A stretch of DNA of 5,881 nucleotides, taken from positions 1 to 5,881 of the forward strand of contig WYEE01000035.1 of NCBI GenBank assembly GCA_009904025.1, given 5' to 3'. The notes under the pieces are model-generated. The model had not been told where the DNA came from. It saw only the letters and a program-made list of their open reading frames with translations, and did not search any database. The position numbers and the translations under genes are program-made. Shown here in pieces: positions 1 through 5,593 of the stretch. Numbering within the stretch: the first letter of the stretch is position 1; each line of letters opens with the position of its first letter. Source of the DNA: Thermogladius sp. (GTDB lineage: Archaea > Thermoproteota > Thermoprotei_A > Sulfolobales > Desulfurococcaceae).

Positions 1-23
1 GGATCCAGCATACCTATAACCAT

Positions 24-59
24 GGAACTTATATTACCCGCCCAGCGTATAATTTAACC
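24..59 (+). promoter_or_regulatory. Candidate promoter region of the PCNA gene
   Basis: Two AT-rich boxes precede the clamp gene. The first, GGAACTTATATTA at 24-36, resembles an archaeal BRE/TATA element and would place transcription start near 57-60, giving a short leader that contains a GGTG ribosome-binding tract at 67-70. The second, GTATAATTTA at 47-56, would put the start at about 75 and give an almost leaderless mRNA. The GGTG tract favours the first. This is inferred from sequence pattern and spacing only. Confidence 0.4.
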
Positions 60-77
60 TGAGCATGGTGTTAAGTT

Positions 78-809
78 TTGATTAAGGTAGTCTACCCCGA
101 GGCAAGGTATTTCAAGGAGATAGTGGATGCTTTGAGCAAAATAGTGGATGAGGTAGCCCTCCAATTCCAGAAAGACAGGTTGAAGATAACAGCCATGGAT
201 ATAAGCAATATAGCTCTAATAGACATCGAGATACCGTCTGAAGCCTTCCCTGAGTTTACTGTTGAATCACCGCTGAACATCGGCGTCTCCGTTGCGAACT
301 TGAACAAGATATTGAAGAAGGCTAAAAAAGGGGATAGGCTAACTATCGAAGGCAACGAAGAGAATGTGGAGCTGACTCTTCTCTCCTCGATTAAGAGGAG
401 CTACAAGTTCAGGAACCTCGACGTCAAACCCCCTGAAATACCCCTCTCAAACCTGGAGTTCAACGTGGACGCAAGGCTGATAGCCAGTAGTCTCAAAGAC
501 GCTGTCAAAGACGTCGAGGAGGTTGCGGAGAAAATAGAGTTTGAGGCAAGCGAGAACGAGCTAGTGGTTAGGGGGAGGGGGGCAGGGAGTGTTGAAGCAA
601 AGTATGGCATGGGCTCACCCGCGCTAATATCCCTGAGCGTGAGGGAGAAGAGCAAGTCGAGCTATCAGGTCTCCTACATATCCTCCGTGATAGGTCTCAG
701 CAAGATCTCTGACACAATAGCCTTAAGGTTCAGCAACGACTCACCCCTCCAACTCGAGTTCTCGCTTGGCACGGGCAGGGTACTCTTCCTGCTGGCGCCA
801 GCCTTGTAG
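78..809 (+). CDS. pcn: DNA polymerase sliding clamp (PCNA)
   Basis: This is a proliferating-cell nuclear antigen homologue of 243 residues, the normal archaeal length. It is the ring-shaped processivity factor that tethers DNA polymerase, the flap endonuclease, ligase and other PIP-box proteins to DNA. Visible family features are the opening KVVYPEARYFKEIVDAL (residues 3-19), the loop segment around MDISNIALI (40-48), an interdomain connecting loop at about 113-126, the second-domain FSNDSPLQLEF (218-228), and a C-terminal LLAP (238-241). The start is TTG at 78: TAA at 72-74 closes the frame just upstream, and GGTG at 67-70 sits seven bases ahead. Crenarchaea often carry two or three PCNA paralogues forming a heterotrimer; which one this is, or whether it forms a homotrimer, cannot be read here. 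The stop codon abuts the start of the next gene, so the two are almost certainly co-transcribed. Confidence 0.96.
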   Translation: MIKVVYPEARYFKEIVDALSKIVDEVALQFQKDRLKITAMDISNIALIDIEIPSEAFPEFTVESPLNIGVSVANLNKILKKAKKGDRLTIEGNEENVELTLLSSIKRSYKFRNLDVKPPEIPLSNLEFNVDARLIASSLKDAVKDVEEVAEKIEFEASENELVVRGRGAGSVEAKYGMGSPALISLSVREKSKSSYQVSYISSVIGLSKISDTIALRFSNDSPLQLEFSLGTGRVLFLLAPAL

Positions 810-1448
810 TTGAGTTTGATGGGCAAAAGTAGCCTGTTAACCAAATCCCTGACGCTGGCTAAAGAAATAGGGGACAGCCTCGCTTACAGCAATGTAAAAT
901 ACGTGTTTTTAAACGACCTGGCGACTGCGCTTTACGGCGTGCTAAGACCGTTAGGGGAGATAAGGATACTCGTTGAAGCGGGGAGGGAAGCCGAGGTATC
1001 CAAAACCATAGCATCTGTCTCCAAGGCATCTATACCGGACATAGAGCTCGCATCGGCTCTGAGGAGTCGAGGGGTAGCCGCTGTCAACATGACTACACTA
1101 CCACTCCTCGTAATCGACGTCGAGAAGACTAGCCTGGACTCAGACCTGTTGAAGCAGGCTGAGGAACATTTGATCTGCGGGTTCAAGGTTAAAATCCCCC
1201 CTCTCGAGGGTTTGGTGGCTAGGCTTCTAGCACAGGGCCAATATCCCTACGTAGCGCAGGCCCTCACCCTCTTGGTGGCATGGGTTGACGCTATAGATGG
1301 GAGGGAGTTAGCCGGCGCCTTGAGGAGAGGAGGCGTTGACACAGCCCTCTTGAGGAAGCAGTTGGAGGGGTTGAAAAGGGTTTTAGGCGGGTTCCCCGAC
1401 CTAGCAGGTAAAAAAGTGTTGCTAGACTCCTTGACCGAAAACTTATAA
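810..1448 (+). CDS. Nucleotidyltransferase-fold-like protein, probably catalytically degenerate
   Basis: This 212-residue protein has no confident family name. Its architecture recalls the minimal nucleotidyltransferase (MNT/DUF6036-like) fold. A helix and strand lead into VFLNDLATALYGVLRPLGEI (residues 32-51), where active relatives have a GG-x-A...YG..R.T.D-x-D pattern. A hydrophobic strand follows (LLVIDVE, 99-105), then IPPLEGLVARLLAQG (129-143), like the usual 'P-E-D-L-I-A-L-K-L' segment, and a C-terminal helical bundle. The diagnostic glycine pair is replaced by N35-D36 and the metal-binding D-x-D by E50-I51-R52; only D103 could stand for the third acid. If the assignment is right, it probably binds but does not transfer nucleotides. 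TTG at 810 directly follows the PCNA stop; TTG at 816 and ATG at 819 are equally possible starts, and no strong Shine-Dalgarno tract separates them. The function is unknown; the tight link to PCNA suggests a role in replication or repair. Confidence 0.7.
   Translation: MSLMGKSSLLTKSLTLAKEIGDSLAYSNVKYVFLNDLATALYGVLRPLGEIRILVEAGREAEVSKTIASVSKASIPDIELASALRSRGVAAVNMTTLPLLVIDVEKTSLDSDLLKQAEEHLICGFKVKIPPLEGLVARLLAQGQYPYVAQALTLLVAWVDAIDGRELAGALRRGGVDTALLRKQLEGLKRVLGGFPDLAGKKVLLDSLTENL
1436..1448 (+). promoter_or_regulatory. Candidate BRE/TATA promoter for the PhoH-KH gene
   Basis: CGAAAACTTATAA at 1436-1448 matches the archaeal BRE (CGAAA) plus TATA (CTTATAA) arrangement closely and overlaps the last codons of the preceding gene. 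Initiation about 25 bases downstream would fall near 1470, leaving a leader of roughly 40 bases with a Shine-Dalgarno tract before the ATG at 1509. This suggests the ATPase gene has its own promoter inside the cluster. It rests on pattern only. Confidence 0.45.
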
Positions 1449-1498
1449 CGGTATTTGCAGGGAATCCAGATTATAGGCTCAATCATATTGCTCATTGA

Positions 1499-1503
1499 GA
1501 GGT
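1499..1503 (+). promoter_or_regulatory. Ribosome binding site of the PhoH-KH gene
   Basis: GAGGT at 1499-1503 is complementary to the conserved CCUCC-containing 3' end of archaeal 16S rRNA. It lies five bases before ATG 1509 and eight before ATG 1512, so either of the two adjacent ATG codons may be used; the protein differs by one methionine. Confidence 0.6.
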
Positions 1504-1508
1504 AGGTT

Positions 1509-2687
1509 ATGATGGGCGAGCTATTCAAAAACCTTAAACCGCAGACACCCGGTCAGGAGGAGATGCATATTGCTCTCTCGAACAGGAAGTATGAGATCGT
1601 CGGGTTGTTTGGCCCAACAGGGTCTGGTAAAAGCCTTTTCAGCCTACTCTACGGTGTAGACGCTGTGGTGAGCGACGAGTTTAAGAGATTCATCATCTCT
1701 AGACCGGTCGTGGATGTCACCACCGGCAAGGAGCTCTCTATAGCCGACCTGGGGGAGGTATACTATGACATAGCATCAAACTACATGAACGATGTGCTCT
1801 CAGGTTACGTTGAGTCTGGGAAGCTTAAGGAACTAATTAACCAGGGCAGGATAGTCGTAGCCGACACCCACTACCTGCGTGGGAGAACATTCGACGACTC
1901 CATCATATTCCTAGACGACGTCCACAGCCTTCCAGCGGAGAGCGCGATAGAGTTGATCACGAGGATCGGCAGGAACAGTAGGCTAATAGTTGCCGGTGAT
2001 CCTGTATTCCAGAGGGAGGCTGGTAGCAGGGACAGCGCTTCCCTCCTACGCGAGGTCCTGCTAGGTGAGGATTCTGCTAGGGTTGTGGATCTAGGGTTGA
2101 AGGATATTGTGAGGCCCGGGGCTAAGAGGGGTGTAAAGCTGATACTTGAAGCGAAGCTTAGGACTAGGAGGCTCAAAGACAGCGAGAAGCTCATACTTGA
2201 CGCGGCGAGGATAAGAGCCCCGGACGCTGAGGTTGTGACCGCGATCGAGTTCATAGATGAGAAGAAGGCGAGCGGTGTCAAGCCGGAGTCTACGCCGGAC
2301 GCGCTTGTAGTTGTGAAGGAGGGCTACATCGGCAGGCTGATCGGTAAAGGCGGTGAGAGGATAACCGCAATCGAGAGCGACACAGGCCTGAAACTCAGGG
2401 CGGTCGAGCTAAGCCTCGACTTCAAGCCTCTGGTGAGGTCGATCCACCCGATAGGCTGGATCCACAAGCACATATTAGACGTGGACTTCGCTGGCCCAGA
2501 CCTCCTCGTCAAAGTGAGCTCTGAGGGCTACCCAGCCTTCGTCGGGCAGAAGGGGAGCCATGTTAGGCTGATAGACGCCGTCATGAAACGGCTGATGGGG
2601 GTCGGGGTCAGAGTTATAGAGGTGGAGGAAGCCGGGGAGAAGAGCGGGGAAAAGAAGCGGAGAGAGAAGGCTGTCGAGAAGACCTAG
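1509..2687 (+). CDS. PhoH-family P-loop ATPase with C-terminal KH domains
   Basis: This 392-residue protein has two parts. Residues 1-200 form a PhoH-type ATPase: Walker A GPTGSGKS (35-42), the SRPVV strand (64-68), the family motif RGRTFDDS (124-131), Walker B IIFLDD (132-137), TRIG (151-154) and a sensor-like VAGDPVFQ (161-168). PhoH proteins are helicase-like NTPases linked to RNA processing, but their substrates are poorly known. Residues about 266-300 hold a KH RNA/ssDNA-binding module with its GKGG loop (279-282). A second KH-like segment has GQKGSHVR (346-353), reminiscent of NusA-type KH domains. The last 20 residues are a charged K/E-rich tail. There is no PIN domain, unlike PhoH2 or PINA proteins. 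Walker B ends DD instead of the more common DE. The protein is probably cytosolic and acts on RNA or single-stranded DNA; its place next to PCNA is suggestive, but its role is inferred. Confidence 0.88.
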   Translation: MMGELFKNLKPQTPGQEEMHIALSNRKYEIVGLFGPTGSGKSLFSLLYGVDAVVSDEFKRFIISRPVVDVTTGKELSIADLGEVYYDIASNYMNDVLSGYVESGKLKELINQGRIVVADTHYLRGRTFDDSIIFLDDVHSLPAESAIELITRIGRNSRLIVAGDPVFQREAGSRDSASLLREVLLGEDSARVVDLGLKDIVRPGAKRGVKLILEAKLRTRRLKDSEKLILDAARIRAPDAEVVTAIEFIDEKKASGVKPESTPDALVVVKEGYIGRLIGKGGERITAIESDTGLKLRAVELSLDFKPLVRSIHPIGWIHKHILDVDFAGPDLLVKVSSEGYPAFVGQKGSHVRLIDAVMKRLMGVGVRVIEVEEAGEKSGEKKRREKAVEKT

Positions 2688-2694
2688 AAGAACC

Positions 2695-3163
2695 CTAGCA
2701 CATTCTCCTCCTCATTTTGACTAACCTTAGGATAATATACCGGAGAGAGGTTAAGGGGGTTCGCTAGGTTTATTCAGCTAGGTGGTATGCTCGCGGTCGA
2801 GTTCAGAGACAGGAGCTGGTTCAGCCAGGATACGGTAGAGCTGTGCAGGAGTCTCGGTGTGACTACTGTATCTGTCGACACCCCGATAGAGTCGTGGGTT
2901 GTGCCAAGCAATGAAGTCGTCTATCTGAGGCTCCAGGGTAGGGTTGAGTGGTATGCCTATGAATACTCTGAGGAGGAGTTGGAGGGGTTAGCTGGGACGA
3001 TCGCAGATGTGGACCCAGGTTAAGGCTTATGTTTTTCTTCGACAATGGCCATTGTATGTTAGAGTATGCTGGGGCTATGCTGAGGTTGATTACCTCAATG
3101 ACTTTACTAGCGGTTAAAAAAAAGTTTAAATTTAAAATTGTGTGCTCAGCTCTCCTGCCTTAG
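2695..3163 (+). pseudogene. Remnant of a DUF72 (YecE-like) gene, truncated and frameshifted
   Basis: The longest open piece runs from ATG 2787 to TAA 3021-3023 (78 residues). It contains typical DUF72 landmarks: LAVEFRDRSWF, VVYLRLQGR (the family usually has LHGR) and a YSEEELEGLA helix. The conserved C-terminal motif FFDNGHCMLEYAGAML follows at 3035-3082 in a different frame, ending at TAG 3161-3163. Between them, VKAYVF reads in the third frame (3019-3036), so two one-base insertions restore a continuous domain; one lies in or beside the T5 run at 3032-3036. Upstream, SPPHFD (2704-2721) and DNIPE (2731-2745) read in another frame, broken by TAA 2722 and TAG 2728, and resemble the family's QLPP-type segment. 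The N-terminal TIM-barrel half, roughly 100 residues, is absent because the ATPase gene ends at 2687. Family resemblance fades after about 3091. Sequencing error could explain one shift but not all the damage. Confidence 0.72.
3116..3139 (-). terminator. Oligo-T terminator of the aspartate transporter gene
   Basis: Read on the - strand, the transporter stop at 3146-3148 is followed after seven bases by an AT-rich stretch ending in eight consecutive T (A8 on the + strand at 3116-3123). Oligo-T runs without a required hairpin are the usual intrinsic termination signal of archaeal RNA polymerase. It lies inside the tail of the convergent DUF72 remnant. Confidence 0.6.
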
Positions 3164-4378
3164 CTTAAGTCCCACAAGCTTAGTTATCAGGACACTGCAC
3201 GCGGTATCTCCTGACGCGTTCACGGCAGTCCTTATGGCATCAGTTATCGGGTCTATAACCATCATTATACCGACACCCTCTAGAGGGAGACCAAGGGTTC
3301 CTAGGACGAAAGCCAGCATTATCGTGCCGCCGCCGGGTATGGCTGCCGTAGCTACCGAACCTATCACAGCCGCTACCACTGCTAGACCTACCTGAGCTGG
3401 TGTGAGTGAGATGCCAAAGAGCTGCGCGATGAAGAGGGCTGAGAGGGCTTGGTAGAGGGCTGTTCCATCCATGTTAACCGTGGCCCCTATAGGTAGGGTT
3501 ATCTGGAAGACCTCGTCTGGGACTCCCATCCTCCTAGCGGCCTCCATGTTGTAGGGTAGGTTTACAGCGGAGGATCTAGTGGTATACGCTATTAGGAACG
3601 GTGTGAACTGGTACTTAAAGTACTTCAGAGGATTCAGCCCTCCGGCAGCGACTATGATACTGTAAATGACGAAGAAGTGCAAGAAGGTGAAGGAGTACTG
3701 AGCCAGCAGGAACATACCGTAGGCGCCGAGCATCTTAGGGCCGTAGGTCGATATCAACCATGCAGCGTAGCCGAAGATAGCTACCGGCGCGTAGTACATC
3801 ACTATCCTGACAGTAGTTATCATGACTTTTGAGCCGAGACTTAGGAACGTGTATAGGTTCCTGCCCTCACCTCCCAGCAATACCGCGGCTACACCGAGGA
3901 TTATAGCGAAGATTATCATGGTCATGGACCCACCGACCGTCAGTAGTGAGCTGAAGTCGGTCTGGAAGAAGCTGAGCAAGATATCTACAGCAGATGGCGG
4001 CGTCGGAGGCGTGTAGTTAGCCGGCGGTTTCAAACCTACGCCGACGCCCGGCTGGAATATCGTGCCCGCGAGAACACCCTGGAAGGCTGCTAGTGCTGAG
4101 GTACCTATGTACAGGATAAACATCCACAGGAGGACCATCCCGAGCCTGCGTAGATCAGCCATAGAAGCCACGGCAGCGGCTATAGTGAAGAATATCAACG
4201 GAGGTATCACTACGCGTATGAGCCTCACAAATATGTCACCGAGGGCCTTAAACCACGTAGCGGCTCCGCTCCGAGTGGCCTCCGGCGCATATAAGAGCGC
4301 GAAACCCACCAGCAGACCCAAGAGAAAGCCGACCGCTATGGCTATTAGTAGCCTAGCGCCTGCCCCCTTCAGGGACAC
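3146..4378 (-). CDS. Sodium/aspartate (dicarboxylate) symporter, Glt_Ph type
   Basis: This is a DAACS/SLC1-family secondary transporter taking up aspartate, or possibly glutamate, with sodium; relatives work as membrane trimers with elevator transport. From the GTG at 4378 it has 410 residues, close to the family norm. Core motifs are intact: Y90-x-x-T93-S94 and T300-x-N302-x-D304-x-T306 (NMDGTA), matching sodium sites and a substrate residue, and TM8 with D380, R383, T384, N387 and D391, the set that holds the substrate amino and side-chain carboxylate groups. R383 points to an acidic amino acid. Hairpin HP1 reads TRSSAVNLP and HP2 TAAIPGGGT, both altered from the TRSSSGTLP and TAGVPGAGA that I recall for Glt_Ph. 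A proline-rich loop (residues about 108-129) follows TM3. A GTG at 4387 is in frame, but a strong Shine-Dalgarno tract covers it and favours 4378. The gene appears monocistronic, with its own promoter and terminator. Confidence 0.95.
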   Translation of the reverse strand: MSLKGAGARLLIAIAVGFLLGLLVGFALLYAPEATRSGAATWFKALGDIFVRLIRVVIPPLIFFTIAAAVASMADLRRLGMVLLWMFILYIGTSALAAFQGVLAGTIFQPGVGVGLKPPANYTPPTPPSAVDILLSFFQTDFSSLLTVGGSMTMIIFAIILGVAAVLLGGEGRNLYTFLSLGSKVMITTVRIVMYYAPVAIFGYAAWLISTYGPKMLGAYGMFLLAQYSFTFLHFFVIYSIIVAAGGLNPLKYFKYQFTPFLIAYTTRSSAVNLPYNMEAARRMGVPDEVFQITLPIGATVNMDGTALYQALSALFIAQLFGISLTPAQVGLAVVAAVIGSVATAAIPGGGTIMLAFVLGTLGLPLEGVGIMMVIDPITDAIRTAVNASGDTACSVLITKLVGLKLRQES

Positions 4379-4384
4379 ATAACA

Positions 4385-4392
4385 CACCTCAC
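4385..4392 (-). promoter_or_regulatory. Shine-Dalgarno tract that fixes the transporter start
   Basis: On the - strand GTGAGGTG (4392-4385) is an extended match to the archaeal anti-Shine-Dalgarno sequence. It ends six bases before GTG 4378-4376 and itself overlaps the alternative start GTG 4387-4385. Spacing therefore favours initiation at 4378, giving a protein starting MSLKGAG rather than MCYVSLKGAG. Confidence 0.7.
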
Positions 4393-4404
4393 TATGTGTT
4401 TTGA

Positions 4405-4448
4405 CTATAAATATACTTATATACTCTAAAGATATAAATATATTTCGC
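4405..4448 (-). promoter_or_regulatory. Promoter of the aspartate transporter (tandem TATA boxes)
   Basis: On the - strand GCGAAA (4448-4443) followed by TATATTTATATC (4442-4431) is a near-ideal BRE plus TATA box, with initiation expected near 4410. A second AT-rich box, TATATAAGTATATTTATAG (4423-4405), would start transcription close to 4390, just at the Shine-Dalgarno tract. The first gives a leader of about 30 bases and is the more convincing because it has a BRE. Confidence 0.65.
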
Positions 4449-4692
4449 CGCAGAAGACCGCTCTAAGTCTTCATACGAGTTCATAAGGCTCCACGCGAAT
4501 TGATGCCGCTTAAAATTTAATAATACATAAAATGCCCTCTAAAGGTAAACAGGGGTTTCAAGAGCTTTCTCCATTAATTAGAGAAAACATTGAAATCCTT
4601 CTCCGTAATCCATCGCTAGGATAAAATCATAGGGCTGGGCGGGCTGGCTGTATGCAAATTTCTGGGAACAAGGGGAGGCGCTTAGATTATAT
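4449..4692. other. Intergenic stretch without a convincing gene
   Basis: This gap, about 300 bases with the promoter region, lies between the transporter and methyltransferase genes, both on the - strand. It holds a perfect inverted repeat GAAGAC-N8-GTCTTC (4453-4472) just upstream of the transporter BRE, and a weaker hairpin TTTCTC-N9-GAGAAA (4566-4586). There is also a 30-codon + strand open frame from ATG 4532 to TAA 4624, which has no Shine-Dalgarno tract and no recognisable homologue. A G-rich patch (GGGCTGGGCGGGCTGG) occupies about 4631-4646. I found no tRNA, no convincing C/D-box pair and no clear oligo-T terminator for the methyltransferase gene. Confidence 0.5.
4453..4472. repeat. 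Inverted repeat upstream of the transporter promoter, possible operator
   Basis: GAAGAC (4453-4458) and GTCTTC (4467-4472) form a perfect 6-base inverted repeat with an 8-base spacer. It sits immediately upstream of the BRE of the transporter promoter, where archaeal activators of the Lrp/Ptr2 type are known to bind. A regulatory role is inference; a 6-base repeat can also occur by chance. Confidence 0.3.
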
Positions 4693-5553
4693 TCATTCGA
4701 TTTTGGCGTCGAGGACTACCTGATATACTCTTGGAGCTATCGTCCTAACAAGCCTCTTCCCTGTTATAGTGAAGCCCCTCACCCCCATCTCCCTCAGCCT
4801 ACCGGCTAGCATGGCCTCGGCTTTCCCAAGGTAGTCCTCCCCCCTGCCTGCTTTAACGTGGAGGTAGACGTGAATGAAGCCTCTGCCCTCTCTCAAGGCC
4901 TTAAGGGCGTATGGGAGGTGTTGGAGGGCTAGGTCTGGTAGAGGCATTAAAACCCTGTCGCTGGATCCGGCGAGCCTCTCCTCTATAACCCTCACAGCGT
5001 CACCTAGGATTGGCTCGACGATGCCCTCAACCTTGTTTAACCTAGTGTTTTCAACCATGAACTTGTAGGCATCTGGGTTCAAGTCAATGCTGTAGACCCT
5101 CCTCGGCCTACTGTACTTCGCTATGATTATGCTGAAGAAGCCCGCACCCGCATACATGTTCAGCACTGTCTCACCGGGTTGAACCAGGCTTGCAACCCTC
5201 CTATGCTCGAAGCCTAGAACCGGGGAGACATAGACCTTCGTAATGTCGACTTTGAAGACGCACCCGTGCTCCTTGTAGAGGGTCTCGCTCCTATCCTCCC
5301 CAGCTAAGTGAACATACCTCCTGAGCCTGAACTCCCCTTCGACACCGGGGAACCCTCCCCACACGCTCCTCACGTACTTGAACTCACCTAGAATCCTCTC
5401 CGCCAACGGCTTGAGTAGCCCGGGCTCGACGCCTGGGGGTATCCTTATCAAGGCTAGGTCTCCGACGAACTCTATTCTACCCCATATCCTACCAGCCAGC
5501 TCTTCGCCCAGGGTTTCAGCGGCAAGCCTCCTCAGTATCCTACCCCTAGACAA
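4693..5553 (-). CDS. Wyosine-pathway tRNA-Phe G37 methyltransferase, Trm5a/Taw21-Taw22-like
   Basis: This 286-residue class I SAM-dependent methyltransferase belongs to the Trm5/TYW2 family that modifies position 37 of tRNA. A small domain (about 1-110) containing TLYKEHG (91-97) leads into KVYVSPVLGFEHRR (106-119). SAM motifs follow: VLNMYAGAGFFSI (130-142), an acidic ribose-binding D157 in YSIDLNPDA, and GDA (184-186). Motif IV is DRVLMPLP (199-206). True Trm5 enzymes have NLP there; proline at that site is, as I recall, a mark of the Trm5a/Taw22 group that makes imG2 from imG-14. The N-terminal D1 domain of full-length Trm5 (about 330 residues) is absent, as I recall for crenarchaeal monofunctional Taw21. 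A Taw2-type aminocarboxypropyl transferase is less likely given PLP. The start is taken at TTG 5553; TGA at 5562-5560 blocks the frame upstream. The upstream TATA box predicts a nearly leaderless mRNA. There is a 40-base gap to nth. Confidence 0.85.
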   Translation of the reverse strand: MSRGRILRRLAAETLGEELAGRIWGRIEFVGDLALIRIPPGVEPGLLKPLAERILGEFKYVRSVWGGFPGVEGEFRLRRYVHLAGEDRSETLYKEHGCVFKVDITKVYVSPVLGFEHRRVASLVQPGETVLNMYAGAGFFSIIIAKYSRPRRVYSIDLNPDAYKFMVENTRLNKVEGIVEPILGDAVRVIEERLAGSSDRVLMPLPDLALQHLPYALKALREGRGFIHVYLHVKAGRGEDYLGKAEAMLAGRLREMGVRGFTITGKRLVRTIAPRVYQVVLDAKIE

Positions 5554-5576
5554 GGGCCATCATCAAACATAACTCC

Positions 5577-5584
5577 TATATATA
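5577..5584 (-). promoter_or_regulatory. Candidate TATA box of the methyltransferase gene
   Basis: TATATATA at 5577-5584, in the 40-base gap between nth and the methyltransferase, would direct initiation near 5555, essentially at the TTG start codon (5553). That implies a leaderless transcript, which fits the lack of a well-spaced Shine-Dalgarno tract. The box is palindromic, so its direction is assigned from gene context. Confidence 0.45.
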
Positions 5585-5593
5585 GCGGGTTAA

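Noticed and set aside
1..6. The window opens exactly on GGATCC, as a BamHI-cloned fragment would
   Set aside because: Two further GGATCC sites occur inside (near 2458 and 4970) and the right end has none, so this is not a simple BamHI fragment; it may be coincidence or a library artefact and has no biological meaning.
1509..2687. Identification of the ATPase as PINA (PIN-AAA-KH, the Hjc partner)
   Set aside because: There is no N-terminal PIN domain, and the RGRT, TRIG and VAGDPVFQ motifs are of the PhoH type, not the PilT/VirB11 type.
2701..2718. The pyrimidine tract CTCCTCCTCATTTT as a terminator of the PhoH-KH gene
   Set aside because: It has only four consecutive T and can be read as a DUF72 remnant (SPPHF), so the evidence is too thin to annotate.
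2787..3023. Calling the 78-codon frame an intact small gene
   Set aside because: It covers only the middle of the DUF72 domain, and the conserved C-terminal motif follows in another frame, so it is better treated as part of a pseudogene.
3822..4382. Open frames of 64 and 106 codons on the + strand inside the transporter gene
   Set aside because: They are antisense to a well-conserved membrane transporter and their sequences are the low-quality shadow expected from its codons.
4566..4586. The TTTCTC-N9-GAGAAA hairpin as a terminator for the methyltransferase gene
   Set aside because: It lies more than 100 bases past the stop, the stem is short and weak, and it is not followed by a T-run on the - strand.
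4441..4692. C/D-box sRNA or tRNA in the intergenic gap
   Set aside because: TGATG at about 4501 is only a partial C box with no paired D box, and no cloverleaf or conserved T-loop sequence is visible on either strand.
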